From assembly GCF_005484805.1 (NCBI RefSeq), contig NZ_CP039432.1, positions 2,232,001 to 2,296,000 of the forward strand: a DNA stretch of 64,000 nt, written 5' to 3'. Numbering within the stretch: position 1 is the stretch's first letter; the number at the start of each line of letters is the position of its first letter. The notes beneath the pieces were generated by a model. That model saw only the letters and a list, made by a program, of their open reading frames with translations, had not been told where the DNA came from and made no database searches. The stretch comes from Rhodococcus sp. SGAir0479. GTDB taxonomy: Bacteria; Actinomycetota; Actinomycetes; Mycobacteriales; Mycobacteriaceae. Positions 27,258 to 35,247 of the stretch are shown here, one piece after another. A program made the position numbers and the translations under genes.

Positions 27258-28217
27258 CTAGTCCTGGATTGCTCGCTCCGTCTCACTCGCGCGCACGTAC
27301 ACGGTCTCGCCCGCCCGCAACCCGAGCGCCTCGGCGTCGCTGCGCGTGATCTGGGCGGACAGCTCCTGGGCACCGGTCTTGGGTTGCAGCTCGACACGGA
27401 CCTCGAAACCGAGGTGCACGACGCGGGAGACGGTGGCCGCGAACGACTGCGGCAGCTGGGCACGATCGAGCCGCAGATCGTGCGGGCGCACCAGTTGGCC
27501 GTTGAGCCGGGCGACCGGGCCGAGGAACGACATCACGAAGTCGTTGGCCGGGGTGTCGTACAGCTCCTGCGGGGTGCCGACCTGCTCGATCCGCCCCTTG
27601 TTGAGGACCGCGATCCGGTCGGCGACGTCGAGCGCCTCCTCCTGATCGTGCGTGACCAGAACCGTCGTCACGTGCACCTCGTCGTGGAGGCGCCGCAGCC
27701 ACGTGCGCAGGTCGTCGCGAACCTTCGCGTCGAGCGCACCGAACGGCTCGTCGAGCAGCAACACCTGCGGGTCCACCGCCAGTGCGCGAGCCAGTGCCAT
27801 GCGCTGACGCTGGCCGCCCGAGAGCTGCGCCGGGTACCGGTGCTGGAAGCCGTCGAGCCCGACGATGCCGAGCAGTTCGTCGACCTTGCGGGCGATCTCG
27901 GCCTTGGGACGCTTGCGGATCTTGAGCCCGAACGCGACGTTGTCGCGCACGGTCATGTGCTTGAAAGCCGCGTAGTGCTGGAAGACGAAGCCGATGTCGC
28001 GCTTCTGCGGCGGCACCCCGGTGACGTCCTTGCCGCCGATGGTGATGGTGCCGGAGTCGGGCTGTTCCAGGCCGGCGATCGAGCGCAGCAGCGTCGACTT
28101 GCCCGACCCACTCGGCCCCAGCAGCGCGGTGAGCGAGCCCGACGGGATGTCCAGGGTGACGTCGTCGAGTGCCGCGAAGTCGCCGTAGTTCTTGCGTGCC
28201 CCGGTCACGGTGATCAT
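27258..28217 (-). CDS. cysA: Sulfate/thiosulfate ABC transporter ATP-binding protein
   Basis: ATPase subunit powering CysTW-mediated sulfate import. The 319-residue protein has Walker [10 protein letters not shown], the ABC signature [15 protein letters not shown], Walker [13 protein letters not shown] and the switch His in [16 protein letters not shown]-like C-terminal domain follows residue 235. The ATG overlaps the cysW stop by 4 bases. Last gene of the cysPTWA run. Confidence 0.97.
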   Translation of the reverse strand: MITVTGARKNYGDFAALDDVTLDIPSGSLTALLGPSGSGKSTLLRSIAGLEQPDSGTITIGGKDVTGVPPQKRDIGFVFQHYAAFKHMTVRDNVAFGLKIRKRPKAEIARKVDELLGIVGLDGFQHRYPAQLSGGQRQRMALARALAVDPQVLLLDEPFGALDAKVRDDLRTWLRRLHDEVHVTTVLVTHDQEEALDVADRIAVLNKGRIEQVGTPQELYDTPANDFVMSFLGPVARLNGQLVRPHDLRLDRAQLPQSFAATVSRVVHLGFEVRVELQPKTGAQELSAQITRSDAEALGLRAGETVYVRASETERAIQD

Positions 28218-29020
28218 GTCGTGCTCCTCTTACGGTCGAGCAGAGTCATCAGCAGGAGGGTCAGCACCGCGATCGACATCAGCAGTGTCGCTGCGGCGTA
28301 GGCCCCGAAGGTGTTGTGGTCGTCGATGTATCGGGAGTGCACGAGCAGAGTCAGGGTCTGCGACTGTCCGGGGATGCCGGACGAGACCATGATGACGGCG
28401 CCGAACTCGCCGAGCGCGCGGGCGACCGTGAGGACGATGCCGTAGGTCAGACCCCACCGGATCGCCGGCAGCGTGACCCGCGAGAACGTCTGCCATTTCG
28501 ACGCGCCCAGGGTCGCCGCCGCCTGTTCCTGTTCCTCGCCGATCTCGTGGAGTACCGGCTCGACCTCACGGACCACGAACGGCAGGGTCACGAAGATCGT
28601 GGCGATGACCATGCCGGGTAATCCGAAGATCACCTTGAACCCGGTCGATTCGATACCACCGAACCAGCCGTTCGCTCCCCACAGGAGGATGAGCGAGACG
28701 CCGACGACGATGGGCGAGACCGCGAACGGAAGATCGACCACCGACTGGAGCAGGCCGCGTCCGGGGAAGCGGCCCCGTACGAGTGCCAGTGCCGTGACGA
28801 CGCCGAAGACGACGTTGATCGGCACCGTGATCGCGACGATGAGCAGCGACAGGTTGAGCGCCGAGATCGCCGCAGGAGTGCTGATCGCGTGGTAGAAGTC
28901 CACGATTCCGTGCTCGAACGTGCGGTACAGGATCACTCCGATCGGTACCAGCAGCAGCACGAACAGGTAGCCGAGGACGACGGTGCGCAGACTGATCCGC
29001 GCCCAGGGTGAGATCTTCAC
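28214..29020 (-). CDS. cysW: Sulfate ABC transporter permease CysW
   Basis: Inner-membrane permease of 268 residues with six predicted helices. The EAA coupling loop is [30 protein letters not shown], close to the CysW form. It pairs with CysT to form the sulfate channel. GTG start at 29020 overlapping the cysT stop (GTGA). Confidence 0.96.
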   Translation of the reverse strand: MKISPWARISLRTVVLGYLFVLLLVPIGVILYRTFEHGIVDFYHAISTPAAISALNLSLLIVAITVPINVVFGVVTALALVRGRFPGRGLLQSVVDLPFAVSPIVVGVSLILLWGANGWFGGIESTGFKVIFGLPGMVIATIFVTLPFVVREVEPVLHEIGEEQEQAAATLGASKWQTFSRVTLPAIRWGLTYGIVLTVARALGEFGAVIMVSSGIPGQSQTLTLLVHSRYIDDHNTFGAYAAATLLMSIAVLTLLLMTLLDRKRSTT

Positions 29021-29904
29021 TGCGACTGCTCCTCTCGGCGCTGGTTCCGGGCCGCGAACAGGCGCAGCACGAACAACGTCACGAACGCGATCACCAGCAA
29101 CGCCACCGACACCGCGGCCGCACTGACCGGGCGATCGATCTCGATCTGCTGCTGGATGTACTGCGAGGCCACCTGCGTCTCGCGCGGGATGTTGCCGCCG
29201 ATCAGCACCACCGACCCGTACTCACCGATCGCGCGGGCGAAGGCCAGTCCGGCGCCGCTGATGATCGCGGGGGTGAGCGTCGGCAGCACCACGCGACGGA
29301 AGATCGTCCAGTTGCCGGCGCCCAGCGACGCCGCGGCCTGTTCGACCTCCCGGTCGGCCTCGATCAGCACCGGCTGCACCGACCGGACCACGAACGGCAG
29401 CGTCACGAACGCCAGCGCCACCACCAGTCCGGGCTGGGTTGCGTTGAGGTGCACGTCGATCGGGCTCTGCGGGCCGTACAGCGACAGCAGCACGATGCTC
29501 GCGACGATCGTGGGCAGCGCGAAGGGAAGGTCGATGAGCGAGCTCACGATCCGCTTGCCGGGGAACTCGTCCCGCACCAGCACCCACGCGATCAGCGTGC
29601 CCATCACCACGTTGATCAGCGCGACGATCGCCGAGACCACGATCGTCACGCGCAGCGCGGCGAGCGCACCGGGCGCGGTGACGGCGTTCCAGAACCCCGA
29701 CCAACCGTCCTCGAACGAGGTCACCGTCAGGGCCGCCAACGGCAGCAGGACGATGATGCTGAGCCACAGGGCCGCGATCCCGATTCCCAACGGGCCGACG
29801 GCGCCGGTGACGGCGAGTCGCCGCCGGAATCCGCCCCGCGACTTCCGGGGAGGCGGGATGCGATCGGTCGGCGTCGTCGCCGAGGTCGTCACTGTCGTCG
29901 TCAT
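29017..29904 (-). CDS. cysT: Sulfate ABC transporter permease CysT
   Basis: Inner-membrane permease of 295 residues. An extended, Thr- and basic-rich cytoplasmic N-terminus (about 30 residues) precedes the first helix. The EAA loop is EVEQAAASLGAGNWTIFRRV, and AIGEYGSVVLIGGN is typical of CysT. ATG 29904 overlaps the cysP stop by 4 bases. Confidence 0.96.
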   Translation of the reverse strand: MTTTVTTSATTPTDRIPPPRKSRGGFRRRLAVTGAVGPLGIGIAALWLSIIVLLPLAALTVTSFEDGWSGFWNAVTAPGALAALRVTIVVSAIVALINVVMGTLIAWVLVRDEFPGKRIVSSLIDLPFALPTIVASIVLLSLYGPQSPIDVHLNATQPGLVVALAFVTLPFVVRSVQPVLIEADREVEQAAASLGAGNWTIFRRVVLPTLTPAIISGAGLAFARAIGEYGSVVLIGGNIPRETQVASQYIQQQIEIDRPVSAAAVSVALLVIAFVTLFVLRLFAARNQRREEQSQ

Positions 29905-30932
29905 GTCGTCGCGTTCTCGTAGATGGCGGCGATCCGGCCCGAGTCCTGCTCGAACAGATCCTGGTCGACCGTGTCCCAGCCGCCGAGGTCGGCGACGGTC
30001 CACAGCTGCTGCGGCGGAGGGAAGTCCGCCGCGAACTCCTGCATGACGGCGGCGTCGACCGGCCGGAACCCGGCCTCGGCCCACGCCCGTTGCGCGGCCG
30101 GGGTGTACAGGAAGTCACGGAAGGTGACCGCGGTGGCGGCGTTCCGTCCGGTGGAGACGACGGCGACCGGGTTCTCCACCTTGAAGGTCACCGGCGGCGT
30201 CACGTGCTCCACCGGATCACCCTTGCGCTCGGTGAACAGCGCCTCGTTCTCGTAGCTCAGCAGCACGTCGCCGGTGCCCTGCAGGAACATCTCCGTCGCC
30301 TCGCGACCGGACTTCGGCTGCACCTTCACGTGCTCGCCCACGAGCTTGCCCAGATAGTCCAGGCCCGCCTGCGGATTCTTGCCGCCCTCGCTCTCGGCGG
30401 CGTACGGCGCCAGGAGGTTCCACTTCGCCGAGCCCGAACTGAACGGGTTGGGCGTGACCACCTCGACGCCCGGACGGAGCAGATCGTCCCAGTCACGGAT
30501 GTTCTTCGGGTTGCCTTCCCGCACGACGAGCGTCACCACCGATCCGAAGGGGACGCCGCCGTAGGAGTCCTCGTTCCACCCGGCGTCCACCAGCCCCGCC
30601 TCGACCAGTCGCGTGATCTCCGGTTCCACCGAGAAACTGACGAGGTCGGCCTGCGCACCGTCCTGCACCTTGCGAGACTGGTCGCCCGAGGCGCCGTAAG
30701 ACGGGTTGAACCGCACGCCGGCGCCCTCCTCGGTCTCCCCGAACGCGGCCGTCACCTTGTCGTAGCCGGGCTTGGGCACCCCGTAGGCGAACAGGTTGAT
30801 CGTGCCCCCGCTGCCGTCCGGTCCCCCACCGGCGCCGCCCATGACGTCACTCGAGCCACCGCTGCACCCGGCCACGAGGAAGACCCCGACCGCGGCACAC
30901 GCGGTCAGGAGCGAGCGGGACCGATGATTCAT
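29901..30932 (-). CDS. cysP: Sulfate-binding lipoprotein, copy 1
   Basis: Periplasmic-face substrate-binding protein of the sulfate importer (SubI/Sbp family), 343 residues. A lipoprotein signal with lipobox VAGC (Cys23) anchors it to the membrane. Family motifs include FNPSYGASGDQSRKV, VTPNPFSSGSAKWNLLAPYA and DVLLSYENEA. It heads the coupled run cysPTWA. A near-identical second copy lies at 31693-32721. The start has GTAGGAAGG upstream; the 188-base leader carries a Cys-Cys leader ORF and a hairpin. Confidence 0.96.
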   Translation of the reverse strand: MNHRSRSLLTACAAVGVFLVAGCSGGSSDVMGGAGGGPDGSGGTINLFAYGVPKPGYDKVTAAFGETEEGAGVRFNPSYGASGDQSRKVQDGAQADLVSFSVEPEITRLVEAGLVDAGWNEDSYGGVPFGSVVTLVVREGNPKNIRDWDDLLRPGVEVVTPNPFSSGSAKWNLLAPYAAESEGGKNPQAGLDYLGKLVGEHVKVQPKSGREATEMFLQGTGDVLLSYENEALFTERKGDPVEHVTPPVTFKVENPVAVVSTGRNAATAVTFRDFLYTPAAQRAWAEAGFRPVDAAVMQEFAADFPPPQQLWTVADLGGWDTVDQDLFEQDSGRIAAIYENATT

Positions 30933-30984
30933 ACGGGTTCACCTTCCTACGGCGACGGCGCTGGCAGAAGTGCTCGCGCGAAAT

Positions 30985-31003
30985 CGACCGAACCAAGCGG
31001 TCG
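30985..31003 (-). terminator. Possible attenuator hairpin before cysP copy 1
   Basis: On the minus strand CGACCG-cttggtt-CGGTCG forms a 6-bp stem with a 7-base loop, followed by ATTTC. It is 52 bases upstream of the cysP start and downstream of the Cys-Cys leader ORF, the right place for an attenuator. Strength is modest; mechanism inferred. Confidence 0.45.
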
Positions 31004-31120
31004 GTCTGTGAAGCTCGGGAGTGGAGAGGCGTTCGCGAAGCACGTCGCTGCGACGGGCAGGAGGTGGGGAGGCGTTCGAGGAACGCGGAAAGCTATCGGG
31101 GCGCGAACACCGAGACAGGT

Positions 31121-31210
31121 GTCAACAACAGTCGATGTCCGCGACTGCGAGTCGACCGACAGCAATCAACGCCAGTTCATGGCGGACCTCGTGCGCGGTG
31201 ACTACAGACA
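31121..31210 (-). CDS. Cys-Cys leader peptide of cysP copy 1
   Basis: A 29-codon leaderless ORF with GTG start at 31210. It encodes a peptide whose core is HELALIAVG and which ends DIDCC immediately before TGA. It is homologous along its whole length to the leader at 32954-33043, with the same length, same start codon, same core and same terminal Cys-Cys. There is no Shine-Dalgarno; a TAAAGT -10 element sits 7 bases upstream. Tandem Cys codons at the very end fit a ribosome-stalling cysteine sensor of the kind described upstream of mycobacterial sulfur genes. It controls cysPTWA. Confidence 0.85.
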
Positions 31211-31217
31211 CGCGGCA

Positions 31218-31223
31218 GACTTT
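31218..31223 (-). promoter_or_regulatory. -10 element for cysP copy 1 leader
   Basis: TAAAGT on the minus strand fits TANNNT and ends 7 bases before the leader GTG. The sequence TA..GTCTGC.GC-GTG is shared with the second leader's promoter (TATGGT, same 7-base gap), showing that promoter and ORF were duplicated together. No clear -35. Confidence 0.7.
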
Positions 31224-31298
31224 AGCAGAGCACCGAGCCGCGTCCGAATTGCTCGACCAGTGGTCGAGACGGCCGACGTGAACGGCCGAGCGGACGGG

Positions 31299-31376
31299 TC
31301 AGCGGGTGAAGAACCAGGCGATGACGACCAGGACGATCAGCGCGATCAGCGCCAAGGTCACGCGTGAGCGCGGCAT
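31299..31376 (-). CDS. 25-residue membrane peptide
   Basis: A very short ORF encoding a basic N-terminus (MPRSR) and one hydrophobic helix (TLALIALIVLVVIAWFF) ending TR. Its ATG shares a base with the stop of the upstream 74-residue gene (TGATG), and GGAGGGG lies 6 bases before it, so translation is likely. A single-span small membrane protein; function unknown. It lies between the two cysP copies, with its partner. Confidence 0.65.
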   Translation of the reverse strand: MPRSRVTLALIALIVLVVIAWFFTR

Positions 31377-31600
31377 CAGGACCCCTCCAGCTCGGTGTGT
31401 ACGTCCGACCGAACACCGGCATCGACCGATTCGGCGCGACCGACCGCCGCGAACACCGCCGAGAGCACGCGATCGAGAAGCCAGGCGATGCCGAAGCAGA
31501 CGGGGATCATCACCGCGAGCACCAGGACGACCTGGGGAATGAACGGCAGGCCGGCAATCCACAGCTCGGTGCCGTCCCACCAGTTCGCGAGTTGATCCAC
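31376..31600 (-). CDS. Small membrane protein, 74 residues (Rv2401A-like position)
   Basis: GTG start at 31600, probably leaderless, as TAGGGT ends 6 bases upstream. The peptide begins VDQLANWWDGTELWIAGL and has one or two hydrophobic helices (IPQVVLVLAVMIPVCFGIAWLL), ending in an acidic tail. A small membrane protein occurs at the same position beside subI in M. tuberculosis. Function unknown; possibly an accessory to sulfate uptake by context only. Confidence 0.75.
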   Translation of the reverse strand: MDQLANWWDGTELWIAGLPFIPQVVLVLAVMIPVCFGIAWLLDRVLSAVFAAVGRAESVDAGVRSDVHTELEGS

Positions 31601-31606
31601 CCGACC

Positions 31607-31612
31607 ACCCTA
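31607..31612 (-). promoter_or_regulatory. -10 element of the small membrane protein gene
   Basis: TAGGGT (TANNNT) ends 6 bases before the GTG at 31600, another leaderless arrangement. It gives the two small genes a promoter separate from cysP copy 2. Confidence 0.5.
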
Positions 31613-31670
31613 GCCGTTGACACAGCAGTGACCGAACACGGCGCACGTCCGCCGCATCCGGTCACCGCCC

Positions 31671-31687
31671 CCCGGGTCACGCCCGGG
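31671..31687 (-). terminator. Hairpin directly after cysP copy 2
   Basis: Two CCCGGG hexamers (31671-31676 and 31682-31687), each self-complementary, can pair as a stem around 5 bases, starting 5 bases after the cysP copy 2 stop. No T tract follows. It plausibly stops or weakens read-through into the small genes and cysPTWA. Confidence 0.4.
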
Positions 31688-31692
31688 TGCCG

Positions 31693-32721
31693 CTACTTCG
31701 TCGCGTTCTCGTAGATGACCGCGATGCTGCCCGTTCCCTGCTTGAACAGCTCGGCGTCGACCCGCGGCCAGCCACCGAGGTCGGCGATGGTCCACAGCCG
31801 CTGCGGCTGCGGGAAGTCCGCCGCGAACTCCGCGGCGACGGCCGGGTCGACCGGACGGAATCCGGCCTCGGCCCAGAGCCGCTGCGCCTCCGGCGTGTAC
31901 AGGTAGTCCCGGAACGCCGTGGCCTGTTCGATGTTCGGGCTGTTCGAGATCACCGCGACCGGGTTCTCGATCTTGAAGGTGCTCGGCGGCGTGACGTGCT
32001 CCACCGGGTCACCGCCCCGTTCGGTGAACAGCGCCTCGTTCTCGTAGCTCAGCAGGACGTCGCCGGTGCCCTGCAGGAACGTCTCGGTGGCCTCCCGACC
32101 GGACTTGGGCTGCACCTTCACGTGCTCACCGACGAGCTTGTTCAGGTAATCCAGTCCGGCCTGCGGGTTCTTGCCGCCCTCGCTCTCGGCGGCGTACGGC
32201 GCCAGAAGGTTCCACTTCGCGGAACCGGAGCTGAACGGGTTGGGCGTGACCACCTCGACACCCGGCTGCAGCAGGTCGTCCCAGTCCTGGATGTTCTTGG
32301 GATTGCCCTCGCGCACCACGATCGTCACGACGGAGCCGAAGGGTATTCCCTTGTAGGCGTCGCTGTTCCAGTTCTCGTCGACGAGCCCGGCGTCGACCAG
32401 GCGGGTGATGTCGGGCTCGACGGAGAAGTTCACGAAGTCGGCCTGGGCCCCGTCCTTGACCTTGCGCGACTGGTCACCGGAGGCGCCGTAGGACGGATTG
32501 AACCGCACCCCCTTGCCCTCCTTCGTCGCCGCGAAGCCCGCGGTGACCTTGTCGAATCCGGGCTTGGGCACCGCGTACGCGAACAGGTTGATCGTGCCAC
32601 CGCTGCCGTCGGCGACGGTCTCGCCGCCACCGGCGACGTCACTCGAACCGCCGCTGCACGCGGTGAGCGCGACGGCTCCGAGCGCGACGAGTGCGGTCAG
32701 GAACGAACGGGGATGCCTCAT
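31693..32721 (-). CDS. cysP2: Sulfate-binding lipoprotein, copy 2
   Basis: A 342-residue paralogue of cysP copy 1 with long identical stretches (FNPSYGASGDQSRKV, NPQAGLDYL, DVLLSYENEALFTER). The signal peptide differs (MRHPRSFLTAL, lipobox LTAC, Cys22). It has no permease or ATPase genes of its own and must share CysTWA, or act in a separate role such as scavenging under different supply. The start is preceded by GTAGGAAGG, as in copy 1. The 232-base region 32722-32953 upstream is untranslated leader behind the second Cys-Cys ORF; I see only weak hairpins there. Confidence 0.94.
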   Translation of the reverse strand: MRHPRSFLTALVALGAVALTACSGGSSDVAGGGETVADGSGGTINLFAYAVPKPGFDKVTAGFAATKEGKGVRFNPSYGASGDQSRKVKDGAQADFVNFSVEPDITRLVDAGLVDENWNSDAYKGIPFGSVVTIVVREGNPKNIQDWDDLLQPGVEVVTPNPFSSGSAKWNLLAPYAAESEGGKNPQAGLDYLNKLVGEHVKVQPKSGREATETFLQGTGDVLLSYENEALFTERGGDPVEHVTPPSTFKIENPVAVISNSPNIEQATAFRDYLYTPEAQRLWAEAGFRPVDPAVAAEFAADFPQPQRLWTIADLGGWPRVDAELFKQGTGSIAVIYENATK

Positions 32722-32953
32722 CAGATTGCCTTCCTACAGGCTCACAGGTGTAGTGGGACGAACAGCCGTCGGGCGACGCGGGCCGGACCGACGAACTCGA
32801 AGAGCGAAGCGGGAGCGCGAACGACGACACCCGAGCAGAGACCGCGTTCGACACGACCCGCCCGCGCGGCACCCCGGGCACACGGCCGGGAACGCACGCG
32901 ACGACGAGTGCGGCGCGACGGGATCTACGCGGAGGCGAACGCCGAGACCCGCG

Positions 32954-33043
32954 TCAGCAACAGTGAATGTCGGCAACCGCAAGACCACCGACGGCAATCA
33001 ACGCCAGTTCATGGCGGATGCGGTGGGCGGTGACGGCGGACAC
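32954..33043 (-). CDS. Cys-Cys leader peptide of cysP copy 2
   Basis: A 29-codon ORF with GTG start at 33043, ending DIHCC then TGA. It is the paralogue of the leader at 31121-31210 (common core HELALIAVG, LAVADI). A TATGGT -10 lies 7 bases upstream and there is no ribosome binding site, so it is read leaderlessly. An in-frame ATG at 33055 overlaps the -10 element and is unlikely as start. It presumably couples cysP2 expression to Cys-tRNA supply. A long antisense frame through the GH15 gene shares this stop but is not real. Confidence 0.85.
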   Translation of the reverse strand: MSAVTAHRIRHELALIAVGGLAVADIHCC

Positions 33044-33050
33044 GTCGCAG

Positions 33051-33056
33051 ACCATA
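33051..33056 (-). promoter_or_regulatory. -10 element for cysP copy 2 leader
   Basis: TATGGT on the minus strand, 7 bases before the leader GTG, with flanks matching the copy 1 promoter (CTGCGAC versus CTGCCGC spacers). Upstream, CCCGCCCC (33069-33076) and GGGGCGGG (33091-33098) form an inverted repeat between this promoter and the divergent GH15 gene. Confidence 0.7.
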
Positions 33057-33148
33057 GCAGACGCTCCACCCGCCCCGATCCGGCCCGTGCGGGGCGGGCG
33101 GCTCGGTGAACTGTGGACGGCGACGGGCACTCGGTCGATGATGAGGGG

Positions 33149-35119
33149 ATGACGTTGCAGGCCGAACAGTCCGTCACCACACCGATGGGCGATTCCGACG
33201 AAACCGCACCCGAGCATCGGAGCGTGTTCCCCCCGATCGACGACTACGCGTTCCTCTCGGACTGCGAGGTGAACTGCCTGATCGCGCGCAACGGTGCGGT
33301 GGAGTGGATGTGCCTGCCACGGCCGGACTCGCCCAGCGTCTTCGGGGCCATCCTCGATCGCAGCGCCGGTCATTTCCGGATCGGGCCGTACGGACAGAAC
33401 GTGCCCGCCGCGCGCCGCTACCTGCCCGGCGGGTTGATCCTCGAGACCACGTGGCAGACGCAGACCGGATGGCTCATCGTGCGCGACGCTCTCGTCATGG
33501 GCCGGTGGCACGCCAACGAGCAGCGCTCCCCCACCCGGCGCCGCACCCCCTCCGACTGGGACGCCGAGCACATCCTGCTCCGCACCGTGAAGTGCGTGAG
33601 CGGAACGGTCGAACTGGAGATGAGCTGCGAGCCCGCGTTCGACTACCACCGCGCGCCGGCCCGGTGGGAATACACGGGCAAGGTGTACGAGGAGGCGACG
33701 GCGACGTGCCGCACCGCGGCGCCCGGCGAGCACCCGACGTTGCGGCTCACGTCGAACCTGCGTCTCGGGCTCGAGGGGCGCGAGGCTCGCGCCCGTACCC
33801 GGATGGTGGAGGGCGACAACGCGTTCGTGGCCCTGTCGTGGTCGGACGTACCGGCGCCGCGGACCTTCGAGGAGGCCTCCGACCGGATGTGGCAGACCAC
33901 CGAGTGTTGGCGGCAATGGGTGACGATCGGACGGTTCCCCGACCACCCGTGGCGGGGTCATCTGCAGCGCAGCGCGCTGACACTCAAGGGCCTGACCTAT
34001 GCGCCGACCGGCGCGCTGCTGGCCGCGCCCACCACGTCACTACCGGAAACCCCCGGCGGCGAACGCAATTGGGACTACCGCTACGCGTGGGTCCGGGATT
34101 CGACCTTCGCGCTGTGGGGTCTGTACACCCTCGGGCTCGACCGGGAGGCCAACGACTTCTTCTCGTTCATCTTCGACTCGTCGCAGTCCGACAACGGCGA
34201 CCCGACGTCGCTGCAGGTGATGTACGGCGTCGGCGGCGAACACACGCTGGTCGAGGAGGAACTGACACATCTCAAGGGCTACGACGGCGCCCGCCCGGTC
34301 CGGATCGGGAACGGCGCCTACAACCAGAACCAGCACGACATCTGGGGCACCATGCTCGATTCGGTGTACCTGCATGTGCGTTCACGGGACCAGGTCCCGG
34401 AGACGCTGTGGCCGCTGCTCAAACGTCAGGTCGAGGAGGTCCTCGCCCATTGGCGCGAACCCGACCGCGGCATCTGGGAAGTGCGCGGTGAGCCGCAGCA
34501 CTTCACGTCGTCGAAGATCATGTGCTGGGTGGCGCTCGACCGAGGTGCGCGCCTGGCCGCGCTGCACGGTGAGAAGGGCTACGCCGCGCAGTGGTCCCGG
34601 GCCGCCGACGAGGTCAAGGCCGACGTCCTCGAGCACGGCGTGGACGAGCGTGGGGTCTTCACTCAGCGCTACGGGCACCCGTCGCTCGACGCGTCCCTGC
34701 TGCTGGCCCCGCTGCTCCGGTTCCTGCCCGCCGACGATCCGCGCATCCGGGCCACCGTGTCGGCCATCGCCGACGAGCTCACCGAGGACGGGCTCGTCCT
34801 CCGTTACCGGGTCGAATCCACCGACGACGGGCTGTCCGGCAAGGAGGGCACCTTCACGATCTGCTCCTTTTGGCTGGTGTCGGCGCTCGTCGAGATCGGC
34901 GAACTCGAGCGTGCGAAGCAGCTGTGCGAGCGGCTGCTCGCGTTCGCCAGCCCCCTCAAGCTGTACGCCGAGGAGATCGATCCCAAGACCGGCCGGCACC
35001 TGGGCAACTTCCCGCAGGCGTTCACCCACCTGGCGTTGATCAACGCAGTGGTACACGTGATCCGCGCCGAGGAAGCGGGCGACACGGGCACCTTCCAGCC
35101 CGCGCACGGTCCCGCCTGA
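33149..35119 (+). CDS. Glycoside hydrolase family 15 protein (Rv2402-like)
   Basis: A 656-residue GH15 (glucoamylase/trehalase-like) enzyme. An N-terminal beta-sandwich (to about 270) precedes the (alpha/alpha)6 barrel. NWDYRYAWVRDSTFALWGLYTLG and GNGAYNQNQHDIWG are typical of the trehalase/glucodextranase-like actinobacterial members. Mycobacterial relatives act on trehalose or alpha-glucosides. No signal peptide, so cytoplasmic. The start is uncertain: ATG 33149 matches homologous N-termini (MTLQAEQ) but its AGGGG touches the start codon; ATG 33113 and ATG 33184 are alternatives. It sits next to the sulfate importer as Rv2402 does. Confidence 0.88.
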   Translation: MTLQAEQSVTTPMGDSDETAPEHRSVFPPIDDYAFLSDCEVNCLIARNGAVEWMCLPRPDSPSVFGAILDRSAGHFRIGPYGQNVPAARRYLPGGLILETTWQTQTGWLIVRDALVMGRWHANEQRSPTRRRTPSDWDAEHILLRTVKCVSGTVELEMSCEPAFDYHRAPARWEYTGKVYEEATATCRTAAPGEHPTLRLTSNLRLGLEGREARARTRMVEGDNAFVALSWSDVPAPRTFEEASDRMWQTTECWRQWVTIGRFPDHPWRGHLQRSALTLKGLTYAPTGALLAAPTTSLPETPGGERNWDYRYAWVRDSTFALWGLYTLGLDREANDFFSFIFDSSQSDNGDPTSLQVMYGVGGEHTLVEEELTHLKGYDGARPVRIGNGAYNQNQHDIWGTMLDSVYLHVRSRDQVPETLWPLLKRQVEEVLAHWREPDRGIWEVRGEPQHFTSSKIMCWVALDRGARLAALHGEKGYAAQWSRAADEVKADVLEHGVDERGVFTQRYGHPSLDASLLLAPLLRFLPADDPRIRATVSAIADELTEDGLVLRYRVESTDDGLSGKEGTFTICSFWLVSALVEIGELERAKQLCERLLAFASPLKLYAEEIDPKTGRHLGNFPQAFTHLALINAVVHVIRAEEAGDTGTFQPAHGPA

Positions 35120-35247
35120 CGGGCCGGCGCCGCGGCGGCCACACCGGCGGCATCCAAGGATTCGTCCCGACGGCCGCCAAGCGGCCGGGCGCACGGTGGC
35201 GTGCGGTGCGAACACGTCGCACCCCCGCCGACTCCAGAGGAGCGCCC

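Noticed and set aside
32954-33961. A 335-codon minus-strand frame antisense to the GH15 gene
   Set aside because: It is a GC-bias shadow of the GH15 coding strand; only its last 29 codons, with their own -10 element and a paralogue, are a believable ORF.
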